Source: a virus | DNA length: 29,950 bases | IMG/VR virus record: IMGVR_UViG_3300037200_000201 | Location: 1-29,950 of that record | Direction: 5' to 3' (one strand) | Shown here: one piece after another, positions 20,332-28,464 of the stretch | How the letters are laid out: each line of letters begins with the position of its first letter | Position numbering within the stretch: position 1 is the stretch's first letter | Program-made: the position numbers and the translations under genes | The notes under the pieces: generated by a model | The model's input: the letters and a program-made list of their open reading frames with translations, nothing else | Databases searched by the model: none | What the model was told of the DNA's origin: nothing

Positions 20332-20523
20332 TCAATTCCCGCGCGATCGGCGCACCCGTTCCTTCGCCGCCTCGTTACACTCCTCGCAGGTCTTCAGCCC
20401 GGGTCGCGCCAGCCTAACGAGGCAGACGATGCAGATCCCCGGGGCCGCCTTCGCGCGTTTGGTCCGCTGGTACAGCGAGTATGGCCGTTTGCGCGCTTTC
20501 TTCGCGATCTTGCGCTTCGGCAC
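20332..20523 (-). CDS. Basic zinc-finger protein, 63 residues
   Basis: MPKRKIAKKARKRPYSLYQR is highly basic; ICIVCLVRLARPGLKTCEEC follows, giving two CxxC pairs, then NEAAKERVRRSRG. This is like small HNH-associated or DNA-binding zinc proteins of phages, but no HNH histidines are present. It is the last gene of a reverse-strand trio and starts one base after the stop of the next upstream gene. Confidence 0.65.
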   Translation of the reverse strand: MPKRKIAKKARKRPYSLYQRTKRAKAAPGICIVCLVRLARPGLKTCEECNEAAKERVRRSRGN

Positions 20524-20524
20524 G

Positions 20525-20809
20525 CTAGAGCGACACGCGCAAAGCCGTCATGTCTTCGAAGGTCGCGCGCAACCCGGCGACGTTCGCGTACCGGGCGGCG
20601 AGGTGTCTGCCGCGACCAGAGTACGTGGTCACGCGGTATTCGTCGCCGAGGACGAGCGCGACGGTTACGCGCCCGACGTTCTTGCCGTTGCGCGGGAGCC
20701 GCATCGTCAGGCTGTCGTCGTTGCCGACGAGGTCTTTCGCGCCCGTCATTATCAGGAACCGGTTTCCGCCGAGTTGCTGGAGGATCGTCGTCGCCACTGC
20801 GATCGCCAT
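20525..20809 (-). CDS. Conserved-type phage protein with TGAKDLVG motif, 94 residues
   Basis: ATG 20809 overlaps the upstream stop (TGATGG). ATTILQQLGGNRFLIMTGAK then DLVGNDDSLTMRLPRNGKNV, a strand with VALVLGDEYRV, and a tail RATFEDMTALRVSL match a pattern I recognise from many tailed phages (LGGNRFxxMTGAKxxVG). Its function is unknown to me. An upstream extension of the open frame is antisense noise. Confidence 0.65.
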   Translation of the reverse strand: MAIAVATTILQQLGGNRFLIMTGAKDLVGNDDSLTMRLPRNGKNVGRVTVALVLGDEYRVTTYSGRGRHLAARYANVAGLRATFEDMTALRVSL

Positions 20810-20997
20810 CAGTGGGCAGCGACTGCGATGATGCCTGCGGTGATGTAGGCGTCGACCGTTTTGTTCGCCCATGCTTCGATCTCGGCGTCGGTGTGGCGGT
20901 CGAGTATCTTGCGACCTGCGGCGAGCATTTTCTCGAAGGCTTCGTCGCGGCTCGCGACGATCTCGCGGGGCTGGCGGTTCTTGCGTGCGTTCTTCAT
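20809..20997 (-). CDS. Small helical protein, 62 residues
   Basis: The start is taken as ATG 20997 (MKNARKNRQPREIVASRDEA); the longer frame to 21048 would run through the promoter. It is helical throughout, ending DAYITAGIIAVAAH. It is the first gene of the reverse trio. No family was recognised. Confidence 0.55.
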   Translation of the reverse strand: MKNARKNRQPREIVASRDEAFEKMLAAGRKILDRHTDAEIEAWANKTVDAYITAGIIAVAAH

Positions 20998-21005
20998 GGG
21001 CACAT

Positions 21006-21033
21006 GGTACAGTAACAACGTAAGGACTGTCAA
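21006..21033 (-). promoter_or_regulatory. Possible promoter of the second reverse cassette
   Basis: Minus-strand TTGACA (21033-21028) is a perfect -35 box, with TGTACC 16 bases further on. The -10 box is poor and would place the transcript start nearly at the ATG at 20997, so a leaderless message or another promoter is possible. The surrounding DNA is unusually AT-rich. Confidence 0.4.
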
Positions 21034-21212
21034 TATAGTTCGCGACAATTATTTTAGGACGCGAGTCGACAAGCACCCTGATCTCGAGGGGACCCACATC
21101 AGCGGGAAGGGCGGGAAGCGGATTGCGAGTAGCCATGAAATGAACATAGTTGAGTAACAGATGTGTTTCCTTCCGGCAAGGCGGCACGCGCGCGTCAGAG
21201 AACCATCCGGTC

Positions 21213-21362
21213 ATGAGCAATCTGCCCGAAGATCCCAAGCCCACGGACACGGCGGTCCCGAGCGGTACCGATACGGCGGTTTCCGAGCAGGAAGCGCCCA
21301 CAAGAAGCCCGGCCACGCCCGCAGAAGCACTCGCGGACCGCTGGCGCGGGAAACGCACGTAA
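21213..21362 (+). CDS. Small acidic and proline-rich protein, 49 residues
   Basis: ATG 21213 begins MSNLPEDPKPTDTAVPSGTD, with T-D-T-A-V repeated. It ends with a basic RWRGKRT. Low complexity suggests a flexible protein. The 215 bases upstream hold no other gene I can support. It is first in the packaging operon. Confidence 0.45.
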   Translation: MSNLPEDPKPTDTAVPSGTDTAVSEQEAPTRSPATPAEALADRWRGKRT

Positions 21363-21382
21363 AGGGGCAGACATGAGGCGAT

Positions 21383-21922
21383 ATGGGCAACGAGCCCGCA
21401 GAAAAAACGGCTAAGCCTCCAAGCAAAGCCTTAGCCAAGAAAAACCTGGCGGCTTCGTCTCCCGAAACGTCTCGCGCGGGCAAAACCGAAAAGCGCGGCG
21501 GGTTGAGATCGACGACGCGCGTGCCGGGCTGGGGTGGACCGGCCAAGGGTGCCGGCAAGATCATCCCGACGAAAAAGCTCGACGGCCCGGGCCCTGGCCG
21601 CGGCAAGTTCTCAGTTGCGGGCGAGGCGCGCAAGGAGCAGACGTACCGGCGCGTCGAGACACTCATGGAGCTGCTGTGGGAAATAGCGAACAACCGTGTG
21701 GAGCAGACTGCCTCCCGGATCGCGGCGGCAAACCACCTGCTCAATCGGATCCAAGGATTGCCGGTTCAAACGGTGATCTCAACGACGACCGACGACTTCT
21801 CGATGATGACCGATGCTGAACTCGCCACCGACCTTGAGAGACGAAGCGGAAAAGTACGCGCATTCCGAGAGGCAGTTATGGGCACGGACCTGCCGGGCGA
21901 ACCTAACAGCGTGGACGATTGA
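21383..21922 (+). CDS. Probable small terminase subunit
   Basis: It is 179 residues from ATG 21383. The N-terminal 80 residues are basic and Gly/Pro-rich (GWGGPAKGAGKII, GPGPGRGKFSVAGEARKE). A helical region follows (TLMELLWEIANNRVEQTASR then IAAANHLLNRIQGLP) of the kind seen in small-terminase oligomerisation domains. The gene overlaps the large terminase by about 110 bases. The assignment rests on position and general shape rather than a clear motif. It would recognise the packaging site. Confidence 0.55.
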   Translation: MGNEPAEKTAKPPSKALAKKNLAASSPETSRAGKTEKRGGLRSTTRVPGWGGPAKGAGKIIPTKKLDGPGPGRGKFSVAGEARKEQTYRRVETLMELLWEIANNRVEQTASRIAAANHLLNRIQGLPVQTVISTTTDDFSMMTDAELATDLERRSGKVRAFREAVMGTDLPGEPNSVDD

Positions 21923-23336
21923 GGCCCTAGATCACTTAGGCTATCGCCCGGCCCGCCATCATCTCGCGCTGTTGCGTCAGCTACACCGAGTGGCATCGGG
22001 CGAAATCGATCGGTTGATGGTTCTGATGCCGCCGGGCTATGCAAAGAGTTTGTATTGCTCGGTGCTTTTCCCGGCGTGGTTCCTTGCCCAGGACTCCTAT
22101 ATTGACGTTATCGGCGCGAGCCATGCGAGCAGCTTAGCGGAGGAGCTTAGCGGTAAGATCCAAGACGAGATCCGGCGGAACTCGTCGATCCTCGGCTATG
22201 GGCTTATGACCCAAAGCGTCGAGCGCTGGAAGACGACGAACTCGGGCGTTTACCGAGCCGCCGGCGTCGGAGGGTCGATTACCGGCCGGCGATCGAACCT
22301 CACGATCATCGATGACCCGATCAAGGGCGCCGCGGAAGCCGAATCGTTGACGATTCGGGAGGGCGTCTGGAATTGGTATCAGGCTGAGGTCTACACTCGT
22401 AAAAAGGCCGGTACCAAGAACCGCATCATCGTGATCCAAACGCGCTGGAATCAGGACGATCTCGCGGGCCGACTGCTCGAAGCCGCAAAGTCGGGCGGCG
22501 ATCAGTGGACAGTGCTCCGGTTCCCGGCGATCTGCGATTCCGCCGACGATCCGCTTGGCCGGAGGATCGGAGAAGCGCTGTGGCCCGAGTATGAGGACGA
22601 GGCCACGCTCGCGACTGTGCGCGCGAACGTCGGCCCATATGTGTGGGGGGCGCTGTACCAGCAAGACCCGCAGCCGCGAGGTTCCTCGTTCTTCAACATC
22701 GACGATCTGCTCGTCGGCGGTCAGCCCGTGCCAATGCCCGACAAGTGCGATACCGTTTTTGCCGTAATCGACACTGCCATTAAGTCAGGTACCCAACACA
22801 ACGCGACCGCAGTGACGTACTGCAGCTATAACTCGTTGACGAAACCGACGACGACGCTCATTCTCGACTGGGACATCGTGCAGATCGAGGGCGCGGCGCA
22901 AGCCGACTGGCTGCCGAGCGTGTTCGCCCGGCTCGAGGAACTCGCGCGTCAGTGCGGCGCGCGCCGTGGAGCTGCGGGCGCCATGATCGAGGACAAGGCG
23001 ACCGGGACCGTATTGCTGCAGCAGGCGGCTAACCTACGCGCGCAGGGCGTCCATTCGCCCGCGTGGGCGATCGATTCGAAGCTGACCTCACTCGGAAAAG
23101 ACGAGAGGGCCATAGCCGCTCAGCCGTACGTGATCGCGCAGGGAATCAAGATCACCGACGAGGCGTGGAACAAAACTAAGGTTCACAAAGGGCGCAGCGC
23201 GAACCATCTGGTCACGCAGGTATCAGGGTTCCGGATCGGCTCGAAGGCGACCGACGGGCTCGATCTGCTCGATACGTTCTGCTACGCCGTGTCGATCGGG
23301 CACGGAACGGCATCCGGGGAAAGGCGAGGCATCTGA
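21813..23336 (+). CDS. terL: Phage terminase large subunit
   Basis: It is about 507 residues from ATG 21813, inside the end of the previous gene (TTG 21834 is an alternative). The ATPase motor has MPPGYAKSLYCS near 72-83 (Walker A), SNLTIIDDPIKG near 161-172 (Walker B) and VIQTRWNQDDLAGRL near 207-221. The RNase-H-like nuclease has AVIDTAIKSG near 317-326 with D320, AMIEDKATG near 390-398, and DGLDLLDTFCYA at the end. These features define the enzyme that cuts concatemers and drives DNA into the prohead. The length is normal for the family. The next gene overlaps its stop. Confidence 0.93.
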   Translation: MLNSPPTLRDEAEKYAHSERQLWARTCRANLTAWTIEALDHLGYRPARHHLALLRQLHRVASGEIDRLMVLMPPGYAKSLYCSVLFPAWFLAQDSYIDVIGASHASSLAEELSGKIQDEIRRNSSILGYGLMTQSVERWKTTNSGVYRAAGVGGSITGRRSNLTIIDDPIKGAAEAESLTIREGVWNWYQAEVYTRKKAGTKNRIIVIQTRWNQDDLAGRLLEAAKSGGDQWTVLRFPAICDSADDPLGRRIGEALWPEYEDEATLATVRANVGPYVWGALYQQDPQPRGSSFFNIDDLLVGGQPVPMPDKCDTVFAVIDTAIKSGTQHNATAVTYCSYNSLTKPTTTLILDWDIVQIEGAAQADWLPSVFARLEELARQCGARRGAAGAMIEDKATGTVLLQQAANLRAQGVHSPAWAIDSKLTSLGKDERAIAAQPYVIAQGIKITDEAWNKTKVHKGRSANHLVTQVSGFRIGSKATDGLDLLDTFCYAVSIGHGTASGERRGI

Positions 23337-23566
23337 TGACTCTGCATCGCGAAATGACTGTTGGCGAGGCGCTTCTGCGGCAGTGTTCTTACTGCGCAGC
23401 GCTCGAAGCGTTTGGCCTTGTGCACAGCGCCGTCGTGACTGGATACGACTTCGATCGCGAAACCCGTAATCTGATGATCCATGAAACGATCGTACCGCTG
23501 GTGCCGACTTCGATCGTGTTCACGATCTCATGCTGCAGTCGTCGTTCGATTACATCGTTCCGGTGA
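23336..23566 (+). CDS. Small hypothetical protein with possible frameshifted tail
   Basis: ATG 23336 overlaps the terminase stop. The first 58 codons look real (REMTVGEALLRQCSYCAALE, YDFDRETRNLMIHETIVPLV), but the last part, S-C-C-S-R-R-S-I-T, does not. In the -1 frame DFDRVHDLMLQSSFDYIVPV runs to a TAG at 23572-23574 that touches the portal start, and it resembles the preceding segment. Either a frameshift joins them or the tail is a degraded duplicate. The family was not recognised. Confidence 0.45.
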   Translation: MTLHREMTVGEALLRQCSYCAALEAFGLVHSAVVTGYDFDRETRNLMIHETIVPLVPTSIVFTISCCSRRSITSFR

Positions 23567-23573
23567 AATTCTA

Positions 23574-25058
23574 GTGTTCGAATCAGGCATCTCGACCGAT
23601 TCCGGTTTCGCCAACGTCGGGATCGCGAACATGGGCTCGGAGCTGATCCAGCTCCTTATGGCCGAGGACATCGTGCCCGGCGAGTCCCCCGGCTACCAGC
23701 TTTGCAAAACGCTCTATAGCTTTCACCCGCTCGGCGCGATCTTGGCCGAGGCGCCCATCAAGCGCGCTCAGGGTCAGGCCCGCATCATTTCTTGCCCCGT
23801 GCCGGGCGAAGAGCGAATCGTGAAGCGTTTCGAAGAGACCTGGAAGACGATCGGCAAGATCGGAGCGACCAAGATCATCCGGAACCTGATGACCCTCTCG
23901 CGCGTGTACGGGATCGCGTCGATCGCCGTCGGCGAGCGCGGCAAGGATCCGAAGACGGCGCTCGACATCAACAACCTCGACGAGAGCAAGCTGTTCTTCA
24001 ACGTGCTCGACCCGCTCAACACCGCCGGCAGCCTCGTGCTCAACCAGAACCCGAACGACGAAATGTTTCTGAAGCAAGGCACGATCTACGTAAACGGCAA
24101 GGAATGGCATCCGTCCCGCACGATCGCCATGCTGAACGAAGATCCGCTCTATATCGAGTGGTCGACGTCAGCTTTCGGGTTCGTAGGCCGCAGCGTGTAT
24201 CAGCGCGCGCTGTTCCCGATGAAAACGTTCGTGCAGACCATGGTCACGGATCAGATGGTTACCCAGAAAGCTGGGTTACTTGTCGCGAAAATGCAGACCC
24301 CTGGCAGTTTCATCGACAACGTGATGCAGTCGATGTTCGGCTGGAAGCGCACGCAGATCAAGGCGGGCGTGACGAATCAAGTCCTGTCGATCGGGATCGA
24401 AGAGGGCATCGAGACGCTGAACATGATGAACCTCGAGGGACCGGCCAGATTCGCGCGCGAGAACTGCATCAAGAATATCGCTTCGGCTGCGGGCATGCCG
24501 GCGTCCATTATCGCGCAGGAGACGTTGACCGAGGGCTTCGGCGAGGGATCGGAAGACGCGAAAAAAGAGGCATCGTATCTCAACGACGTGCGCGAGGGCA
24601 TGGAACCCGCCTATGCGTTTCTCGATCGGCTCGTGCAGCGGATCGCCTGGACGAAAGACTTCTATGCCGCTTTATCTCGCGATTACCCTGAATACCGGTC
24701 TGTGGCGTACGAAACTGCGCTGCACGATTGGATGCGAGCCTTCAGCGCGTCCTGGCCTAACGTTCTCATCGAACCTGAATCCGAAAAGGCTAAGGCGGCC
24801 GACGTCCAGTTCAAGAGCGTGATCGCGCTGCTCGAGACGATGGGCCCGGAGCTCGACCCGGAAAATAAAGCAAAGCTGTTCGCGTGGGCTGCTGAGAACG
24901 TCAACGAGCGCGAAGAACTGTTCGCGTCGAAGCTGGACATCGACGACGAGCTGCTGAAGACGTTCCTCGAGGAAAAGGCGACCCAAGCGAAGGCTGCTCT
25001 CGAGACCGGCGCGGACAAAGAACCGGGAGAGCCGGCGGCGTTTTCCGGGAGGTCGTAA
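23574..25058 (+). CDS. Phage portal protein
   Basis: It is about 494 residues with start GTG 23574, sharing its G with the preceding stop; longer in-frame starts overlap the upstream gene with unlikely sequence. It has portal-like regions: GYQLCKTLYSFHPLGAILAE then RAQGQARIISCPV, a central region with NLDESKLFFNVLDPLNTAGS, a helical part MQSMFGWKRTQIKAGVTNQV, AAGMPASIIAQETLTEGFGE, and an acidic helical tail. It resembles the DUF1073-type portal group, some members of which are annotated as anti-CBASS Acb1-like; no Acb1 catalytic signature was identified here. It would form the dodecameric ring for DNA passage at one capsid vertex. Confidence 0.8.
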   Translation: MFESGISTDSGFANVGIANMGSELIQLLMAEDIVPGESPGYQLCKTLYSFHPLGAILAEAPIKRAQGQARIISCPVPGEERIVKRFEETWKTIGKIGATKIIRNLMTLSRVYGIASIAVGERGKDPKTALDINNLDESKLFFNVLDPLNTAGSLVLNQNPNDEMFLKQGTIYVNGKEWHPSRTIAMLNEDPLYIEWSTSAFGFVGRSVYQRALFPMKTFVQTMVTDQMVTQKAGLLVAKMQTPGSFIDNVMQSMFGWKRTQIKAGVTNQVLSIGIEEGIETLNMMNLEGPARFARENCIKNIASAAGMPASIIAQETLTEGFGEGSEDAKKEASYLNDVREGMEPAYAFLDRLVQRIAWTKDFYAALSRDYPEYRSVAYETALHDWMRAFSASWPNVLIEPESEKAKAADVQFKSVIALLETMGPELDPENKAKLFAWAAENVNEREELFASKLDIDDELLKTFLEEKATQAKAALETGADKEPGEPAAFSGRS

Positions 25059-25916
25059 GTGGCGCAGTCGCGCTTTCGCACGCTGCTGCTCGAGGCGCTG
25101 CGCTATTTCGAAGGCCGCGGATACACAAGCGAGGCGGAGCTGCAAGATTGGCTGATGCGCCTGAGCTACGCGCTCGAGCGAGAGGTGCCAAGCGATCAGC
25201 AGACGCGAGCTGAGTTAGGCGCGATTCTCTCGACGATCTACAAGCGTGACGTCGATCGCATGGGCGTTCAGCGCCGCGTACCGGGGGTGACACGCTACAC
25301 GATCGACCGGATCGCGCCGCAGCTGCGCGCGGAGCTCGACCGCCGTATCTTCGCTGCGGCAGATCTCATTCGGCTCAACAAGGCCGCCGCGAAGCAGAAA
25401 ACGTTGCAGCGCTTCTCGGGGTGGGTGACGTCGGTTCCACCGGGTGGCGGATCGACGACGCCCGTACGCGAGGTCGCGGCAAATGTCGTAAAGCCGACCG
25501 CGCAGCTGAAGTTCGAGCAGCGCCGTGTCGCGATCGATCAAGGCCATAAGCTCTCTGCGGCCGTCGCGCACGTGGTCGCACAGGGGCAGGGCGCGATCGC
25601 AGGCATCTGGCACGACCGCGGTGAGTACGATCACGGATACGACGCCCGGCCCGAGCACCTCGCGCGATCGGGCAAGCTGTTTCTCGTGCGCGACTCGTGG
25701 GCGCTGATCGAGGGGCTCATCAAAAAAGGCGGGCTCACGTACTACGACGAGATCGATCAGGTGGCGCAAAAGCCGTATTGTTCGTGCTTCATGACCTGGA
25801 TCGTGACGCCGCGGGATGTTCCGGCCGAGCTCCTGACGGCGAAGGGGCGCGCGTGGGTCGACGGGCGCGGCTGGGTGGCTAACATCGGGCCGCGCACGGA
25901 TGCGCTGCTAACCTAA
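25059..25916 (+). CDS. Phage head morphogenesis (minor head) protein
   Basis: It is 285 residues from GTG 25059, one base after the portal stop. It has a helical N-terminus (FRTLLLEALRYFEGRGYTSE), a central basic region, and near residues 188-250 a motif HDRGEYDHGYDARPEHLARS then KPYCSCFMTWIVTP with cysteines. This is characteristic of the Mu-F / SPP1-gp7 family and related minor head proteins. It probably helps assemble the portal and prohead and may be ejected with DNA. The position directly after the portal supports this. Confidence 0.7.
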   Translation: MAQSRFRTLLLEALRYFEGRGYTSEAELQDWLMRLSYALEREVPSDQQTRAELGAILSTIYKRDVDRMGVQRRVPGVTRYTIDRIAPQLRAELDRRIFAAADLIRLNKAAAKQKTLQRFSGWVTSVPPGGGSTTPVREVAANVVKPTAQLKFEQRRVAIDQGHKLSAAVAHVVAQGQGAIAGIWHDRGEYDHGYDARPEHLARSGKLFLVRDSWALIEGLIKKGGLTYYDEIDQVAQKPYCSCFMTWIVTPRDVPAELLTAKGRAWVDGRGWVANIGPRTDALLT

Positions 25917-25967
25917 CCCTCAGCGAACTCTCGCCACGGGCGTGCGGGGCGTGATAGCATAGCGGCA

Positions 25968-26117
25968 CTTACCCTGAGTCTGTGAGGTACTCATGTCCGA
26001 TACCGAAGTCGAAGAGCCGGACGAAACGCCGGCGGATCCCGTCGTCGAAGAGCCCGAAGCGCCCGAAGACGCCGAACCCGAAGATCCCGCCTAGTCTTAC
26101 CTCGTCGTCAGGGTAAG
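25968..26117. repeat. Inverted 10-mers flanking the small acidic gene
   Basis: CTTACCCTGA (25968-25977) and its exact reverse complement TCAGGGTAAG (26108-26117) bracket the 33-codon acidic gene. They could pair in RNA and isolate that gene. The function is unclear. Confidence 0.4.
25993..26094 (+). CDS. Very acidic 33-residue protein
   Basis: ATG 25993 is preceded by GAGG. MSDTEVEEPDETPADPVVEE and the remaining residues are nearly all Glu, Asp, Pro and Ala, so it is intrinsically disordered. It lies between the minor head protein and protease/scaffold genes. An assembly or linker role is a guess. Confidence 0.45.
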   Translation: MSDTEVEEPDETPADPVVEEPEAPEDAEPEDPA

Positions 26118-26122
26118 CGGTT

Positions 26123-26154
26123 CGAGGCTCCCGTTTTGCCGTGCGGGGGCCTCG
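26123..26154 (+). terminator. Hairpin terminator-like element within the head operon
   Basis: CGAGGCTCCCG (26123-26133) pairs with CGGGGGCCTCG (26144-26154) with one T-G pair and a 10-base loop, followed by TTCTCGTTT. It could partly end transcription or stabilise the upstream message. Confidence 0.5.
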
Positions 26155-26180
26155 TTCTCGTTTCGGGCGAAAGTGGGGGC

Positions 26181-26387
26181 ATGAGCGAGCAACAGAAACC
26201 CGAGACAGTGATCGGCAGCCCGGAGCACGCGCAGGCCATGCGCGACTGGGAACGCAACATGCGCCTTCAGCCGACGTTCGAACACGATCGCAAGTTTGAG
26301 ATCGGTCGCACGAAGCCAGATATTATCATGGGGCCGAAGGGCGACGAAGACGCCGACGTCGGCTTCCAAGGACCGCAAGCGAAATAG
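26181..26387 (+). CDS. Small hypothetical head-region protein, 68 residues
   Basis: ATG 26181 begins MSEQQKPETVIGSPEHAQAM. The sequence is charged (MRDWERNMRLQPTFEHDRKF) and ends DVGFQGPQAK. No family was recognised. It stops eight bases before the protease gene. Confidence 0.5.
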   Translation: MSEQQKPETVIGSPEHAQAMRDWERNMRLQPTFEHDRKFEIGRTKPDIIMGPKGDEDADVGFQGPQAK

Positions 26388-26395
26388 CGTCTGAC

Positions 26396-27832
26396 GTGGC
26401 CGACCTTACCGACTTCGAGACCGCCGAGGCGATCCGCGACGAGAAATTGCCGTCTCCGACGAAATACGGCGATTTTTACTTATTTGATTTGAGGGTTACC
26501 GGAACCGGACACGCCTACCGCGATAGTCTCGACGAGTGGGCGATTCGCGATCCGAAGCTCTGGCTGCACGACGATTTCGTGAAGCGCGTGAACGGTCTGC
26601 CCGTGATCTTCGAGCATCCCGAGCGCAGCGGGCTCAACAGCGACGAGTTCAAAGAGCGCGCGATCGGCACGGTCATTCTTCCGTACGTCAAAGGCGACGA
26701 AGTGTGGGGGATCGCGAAGATCTTCGATGCCGACGCCGCCGAGCTGATGCAGACGACGCACGTATCCACAAGTCCGGGCGTTACGCCCCCACAGGGGTCC
26801 GAGGCCACGGAACTGAAAGATGGGACGAAAGTTTTAGCCGAGGGGCTTCCGCTCATCCTGGACCACCTTGCCGTTTGTGAAGCTGGGGTCTGGGATAAAG
26901 ACGGACCTCCCGAGGGCGTTCGACTCGACCGAAAGGGCAGTGTAGTGACCGAAGAAGAGAAAAAGGCACTCGAGAAAGAGCGCGACGACGCGAAGATCCG
27001 CGCCGACGCTGCCGAGTCGGAGCTCAAGGAGGTAAAAGCCGATAAGGCGCGCCGCGACGCCGAGGAAAAAGAGCTCGAGGACAAGCGTCGCAAAGACGCC
27101 GAGGAGTCCGACAAAGAAGAGCTCGCGGCCATGGAAAAAGAGAAGGCCGACAAGAAAAAAGACTCCCGGAAATCGCGCCACGACAAGCACGACGGCGATA
27201 TCATGGACTGCGCGAAGTGCGATTCCGAGGAAAAAGAAGAGGCCGACAAAGCCAAGAAGGACGCGGCCGCCAAGGAAGAGATCGACGCGAACGAGGGGAC
27301 CAAAGAGATCCACGATTCGAAGGCGTTGCGCGAAGAGCTCGAAGCGACGAACAAGCGGTTCAGCGAAATGGCGAGTCAGCTCGCAGCGCTGAGCCGCCCC
27401 CCGTCGATCGAGGACACCGACGCGATCGCGAAGTCGTTCCACCGCGCCGACGCCCTGTTCCAGATGCTCGGCGAGAAGACGCCCACGGCGATGCCGGGCG
27501 AAAAGCCGATCGCGTACCGCCGCCGGCTTGCCAACCGGCTGCGCCCGTTCACCGATTCGTGGAAGAATTACGCGTTCCACGACGCGCAGCACGCGCAGGA
27601 CTTCGATCTCGTCGAGCGCGCGATCTATGCCGAAGCCGAGGCGCACGTGAACAAAACGGTCGAGGATCGGCCGGGCTTCCTCCAGGAGCTGGTCGATCGG
27701 CACTCGATCCCGGGCAAGGTCAAAACGACGTTCCGGGGCGATTCGCGCGCGGCATGGCTGCCGTTTATGCCGCCCGTCCAGCGGTACATCGTCGGGTTCA
27801 ACCGCAACCCGAACAGCTCGGCCCCCCGCTAG
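26396..27832 (+). CDS. Prohead protease (DUF2213-type) fused to a scaffold domain
   Basis: It is 478 residues from GTG 26396. The first 170 residues carry the DUF2213 pattern: AYRDSLDEWAIRDPKLWLHD, LPVIFEHPERSGLNSDEF with a likely catalytic histidine, THVSTSPGVT with serines, and LILDHLAVCEAGVW. From about 184 to 320 the protein is an extremely charged Lys/Glu/Asp coiled coil (ALEKERDDAKIRADAAESEL), typical of internal scaffolds. The C-terminal 150 residues are mixed. Protease and scaffold in one chain are known in several phages: the scaffold guides capsid assembly and is then digested. An in-frame GTG at 26945 behind AAAGGG may give a separate scaffold. Confidence 0.8.
   Translation: MADLTDFETAEAIRDEKLPSPTKYGDFYLFDLRVTGTGHAYRDSLDEWAIRDPKLWLHDDFVKRVNGLPVIFEHPERSGLNSDEFKERAIGTVILPYVKGDEVWGIAKIFDADAAELMQTTHVSTSPGVTPPQGSEATELKDGTKVLAEGLPLILDHLAVCEAGVWDKDGPPEGVRLDRKGSVVTEEEKKALEKERDDAKIRADAAESELKEVKADKARRDAEEKELEDKRRKDAEESDKEELAAMEKEKADKKKDSRKSRHDKHDGDIMDCAKCDSEEKEEADKAKKDAAAKEEIDANEGTKEIHDSKALREELEATNKRFSEMASQLAALSRPPSIEDTDAIAKSFHRADALFQMLGEKTPTAMPGEKPIAYRRRLANRLRPFTDSWKNYAFHDAQHAQDFDLVERAIYAEAEAHVNKTVEDRPGFLQELVDRHSIPGKVKTTFRGDSRAAWLPFMPPVQRYIVGFNRNPNSSAPR
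26932..26947 (+). promoter_or_regulatory. Possible internal ribosome site for a separate scaffold protein
   Basis: AAAGGG (26932-26937) lies seven bases before the in-frame GTG at 26945, at the junction between protease and coiled-coil regions. Translation from here would give a free scaffold lacking the protease, like lambda Nu3 from gene C. Inferred from spacing only. Confidence 0.4.
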
Positions 27833-27849
27833 GAAAGGCGCTCTAACAC

Positions 27850-28461
27850 ATGGCCGCAACCATTACGTTCAACCCGTATGCCACGAGCGTCTCGCAAAGC
27901 TCGTTCCTGCTCCAAACGGACGGTTTCGTCCAGGGCGTCTTCCTCGACAGTCCGACGACGCGGTACGCGCTCGAGGGCGGGTATGTGGCCGCCTCGCAGG
28001 CGACCCCGATTTGGGGCGGTCTGCCGCTCTCGATCGTGGTGCCCGCTCCCGGCGCCGGCGGGTCGTCGTCCAATCTCGGCGCGGCGGTTACGCTCGCGAC
28101 GGCGCTCGCGAACATCGATGGGTGGTCGCTGCTGAACCAGTCATCGGCGGGCGTCATCACCTCGACGTCGCCTTCGCCGCTGTATCCGAGCGGCGCGTCG
28201 ATCAACTTCGGCCGGGTCGGCTCGGGGATGCTCGTCTGCCTGCCGGTGAATCCCGCGGCGGTCAACACGATCGCGAGCGGCGCGTCGAACCAAGCGATCT
28301 ACTGGAACTACACGAACAATTACGTCGACGTCACGGGAACCGGAGCGCTCGGTCTGCAGATCTACGCGCTCAACACCAATTCGAAGACCATCTCGTACAA
28401 CACCGGTACGGGTGCAGCGTCGTGGGTCAACGGTGGCTCCGTCATCGTCGTGAGGATTTAG
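27850..28461 (+). CDS. Probable capsid decoration or head-stabilising protein
   Basis: It is 203 residues from ATG 27850 with AGGAAAGG upstream. It is rich in Gly, Ser, Ala and Thr with beta-strand character (NPYATSVSQSSFLLQTDGFV; later GALGLQIYALNTNSKTISYN), few charged residues and no cysteine motif. A gene of this size and composition between DUF2213 and DUF2184 genes is usually a decoration or cement protein. No specific family motif was recognised, so function is inferred from order. Confidence 0.55.
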   Translation: MAATITFNPYATSVSQSSFLLQTDGFVQGVFLDSPTTRYALEGGYVAASQATPIWGGLPLSIVVPAPGAGGSSSNLGAAVTLATALANIDGWSLLNQSSAGVITSTSPSPLYPSGASINFGRVGSGMLVCLPVNPAAVNTIASGASNQAIYWNYTNNYVDVTGTGALGLQIYALNTNSKTISYNTGTGAASWVNGGSVIVVRI

Positions 28462-28464
28462 TCC

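Noticed and set aside
20325-20355. T-arm-like sequence GGGTTCAATTCCCGC on the plus strand after the methyltransferase, possibly a tRNA 3' end or attachment site
   Set aside because: No matching acceptor, D-arm or anticodon arm lies upstream, the T-stem has a mismatch, and the segment doubles as the stop of the minus-strand gene at 20332.
20525-21358. Long 277-residue minus-strand reading frame
   Set aside because: Only the last 94 codons look like protein; the upstream part overlaps other genes and the promoter region.
23574-25058. Anti-CBASS Acb1 nuclease
   Set aside because: Some portal proteins of this type receive that label, but no catalytic His motif pair was evident, and the terminase-portal-head order fits a portal.
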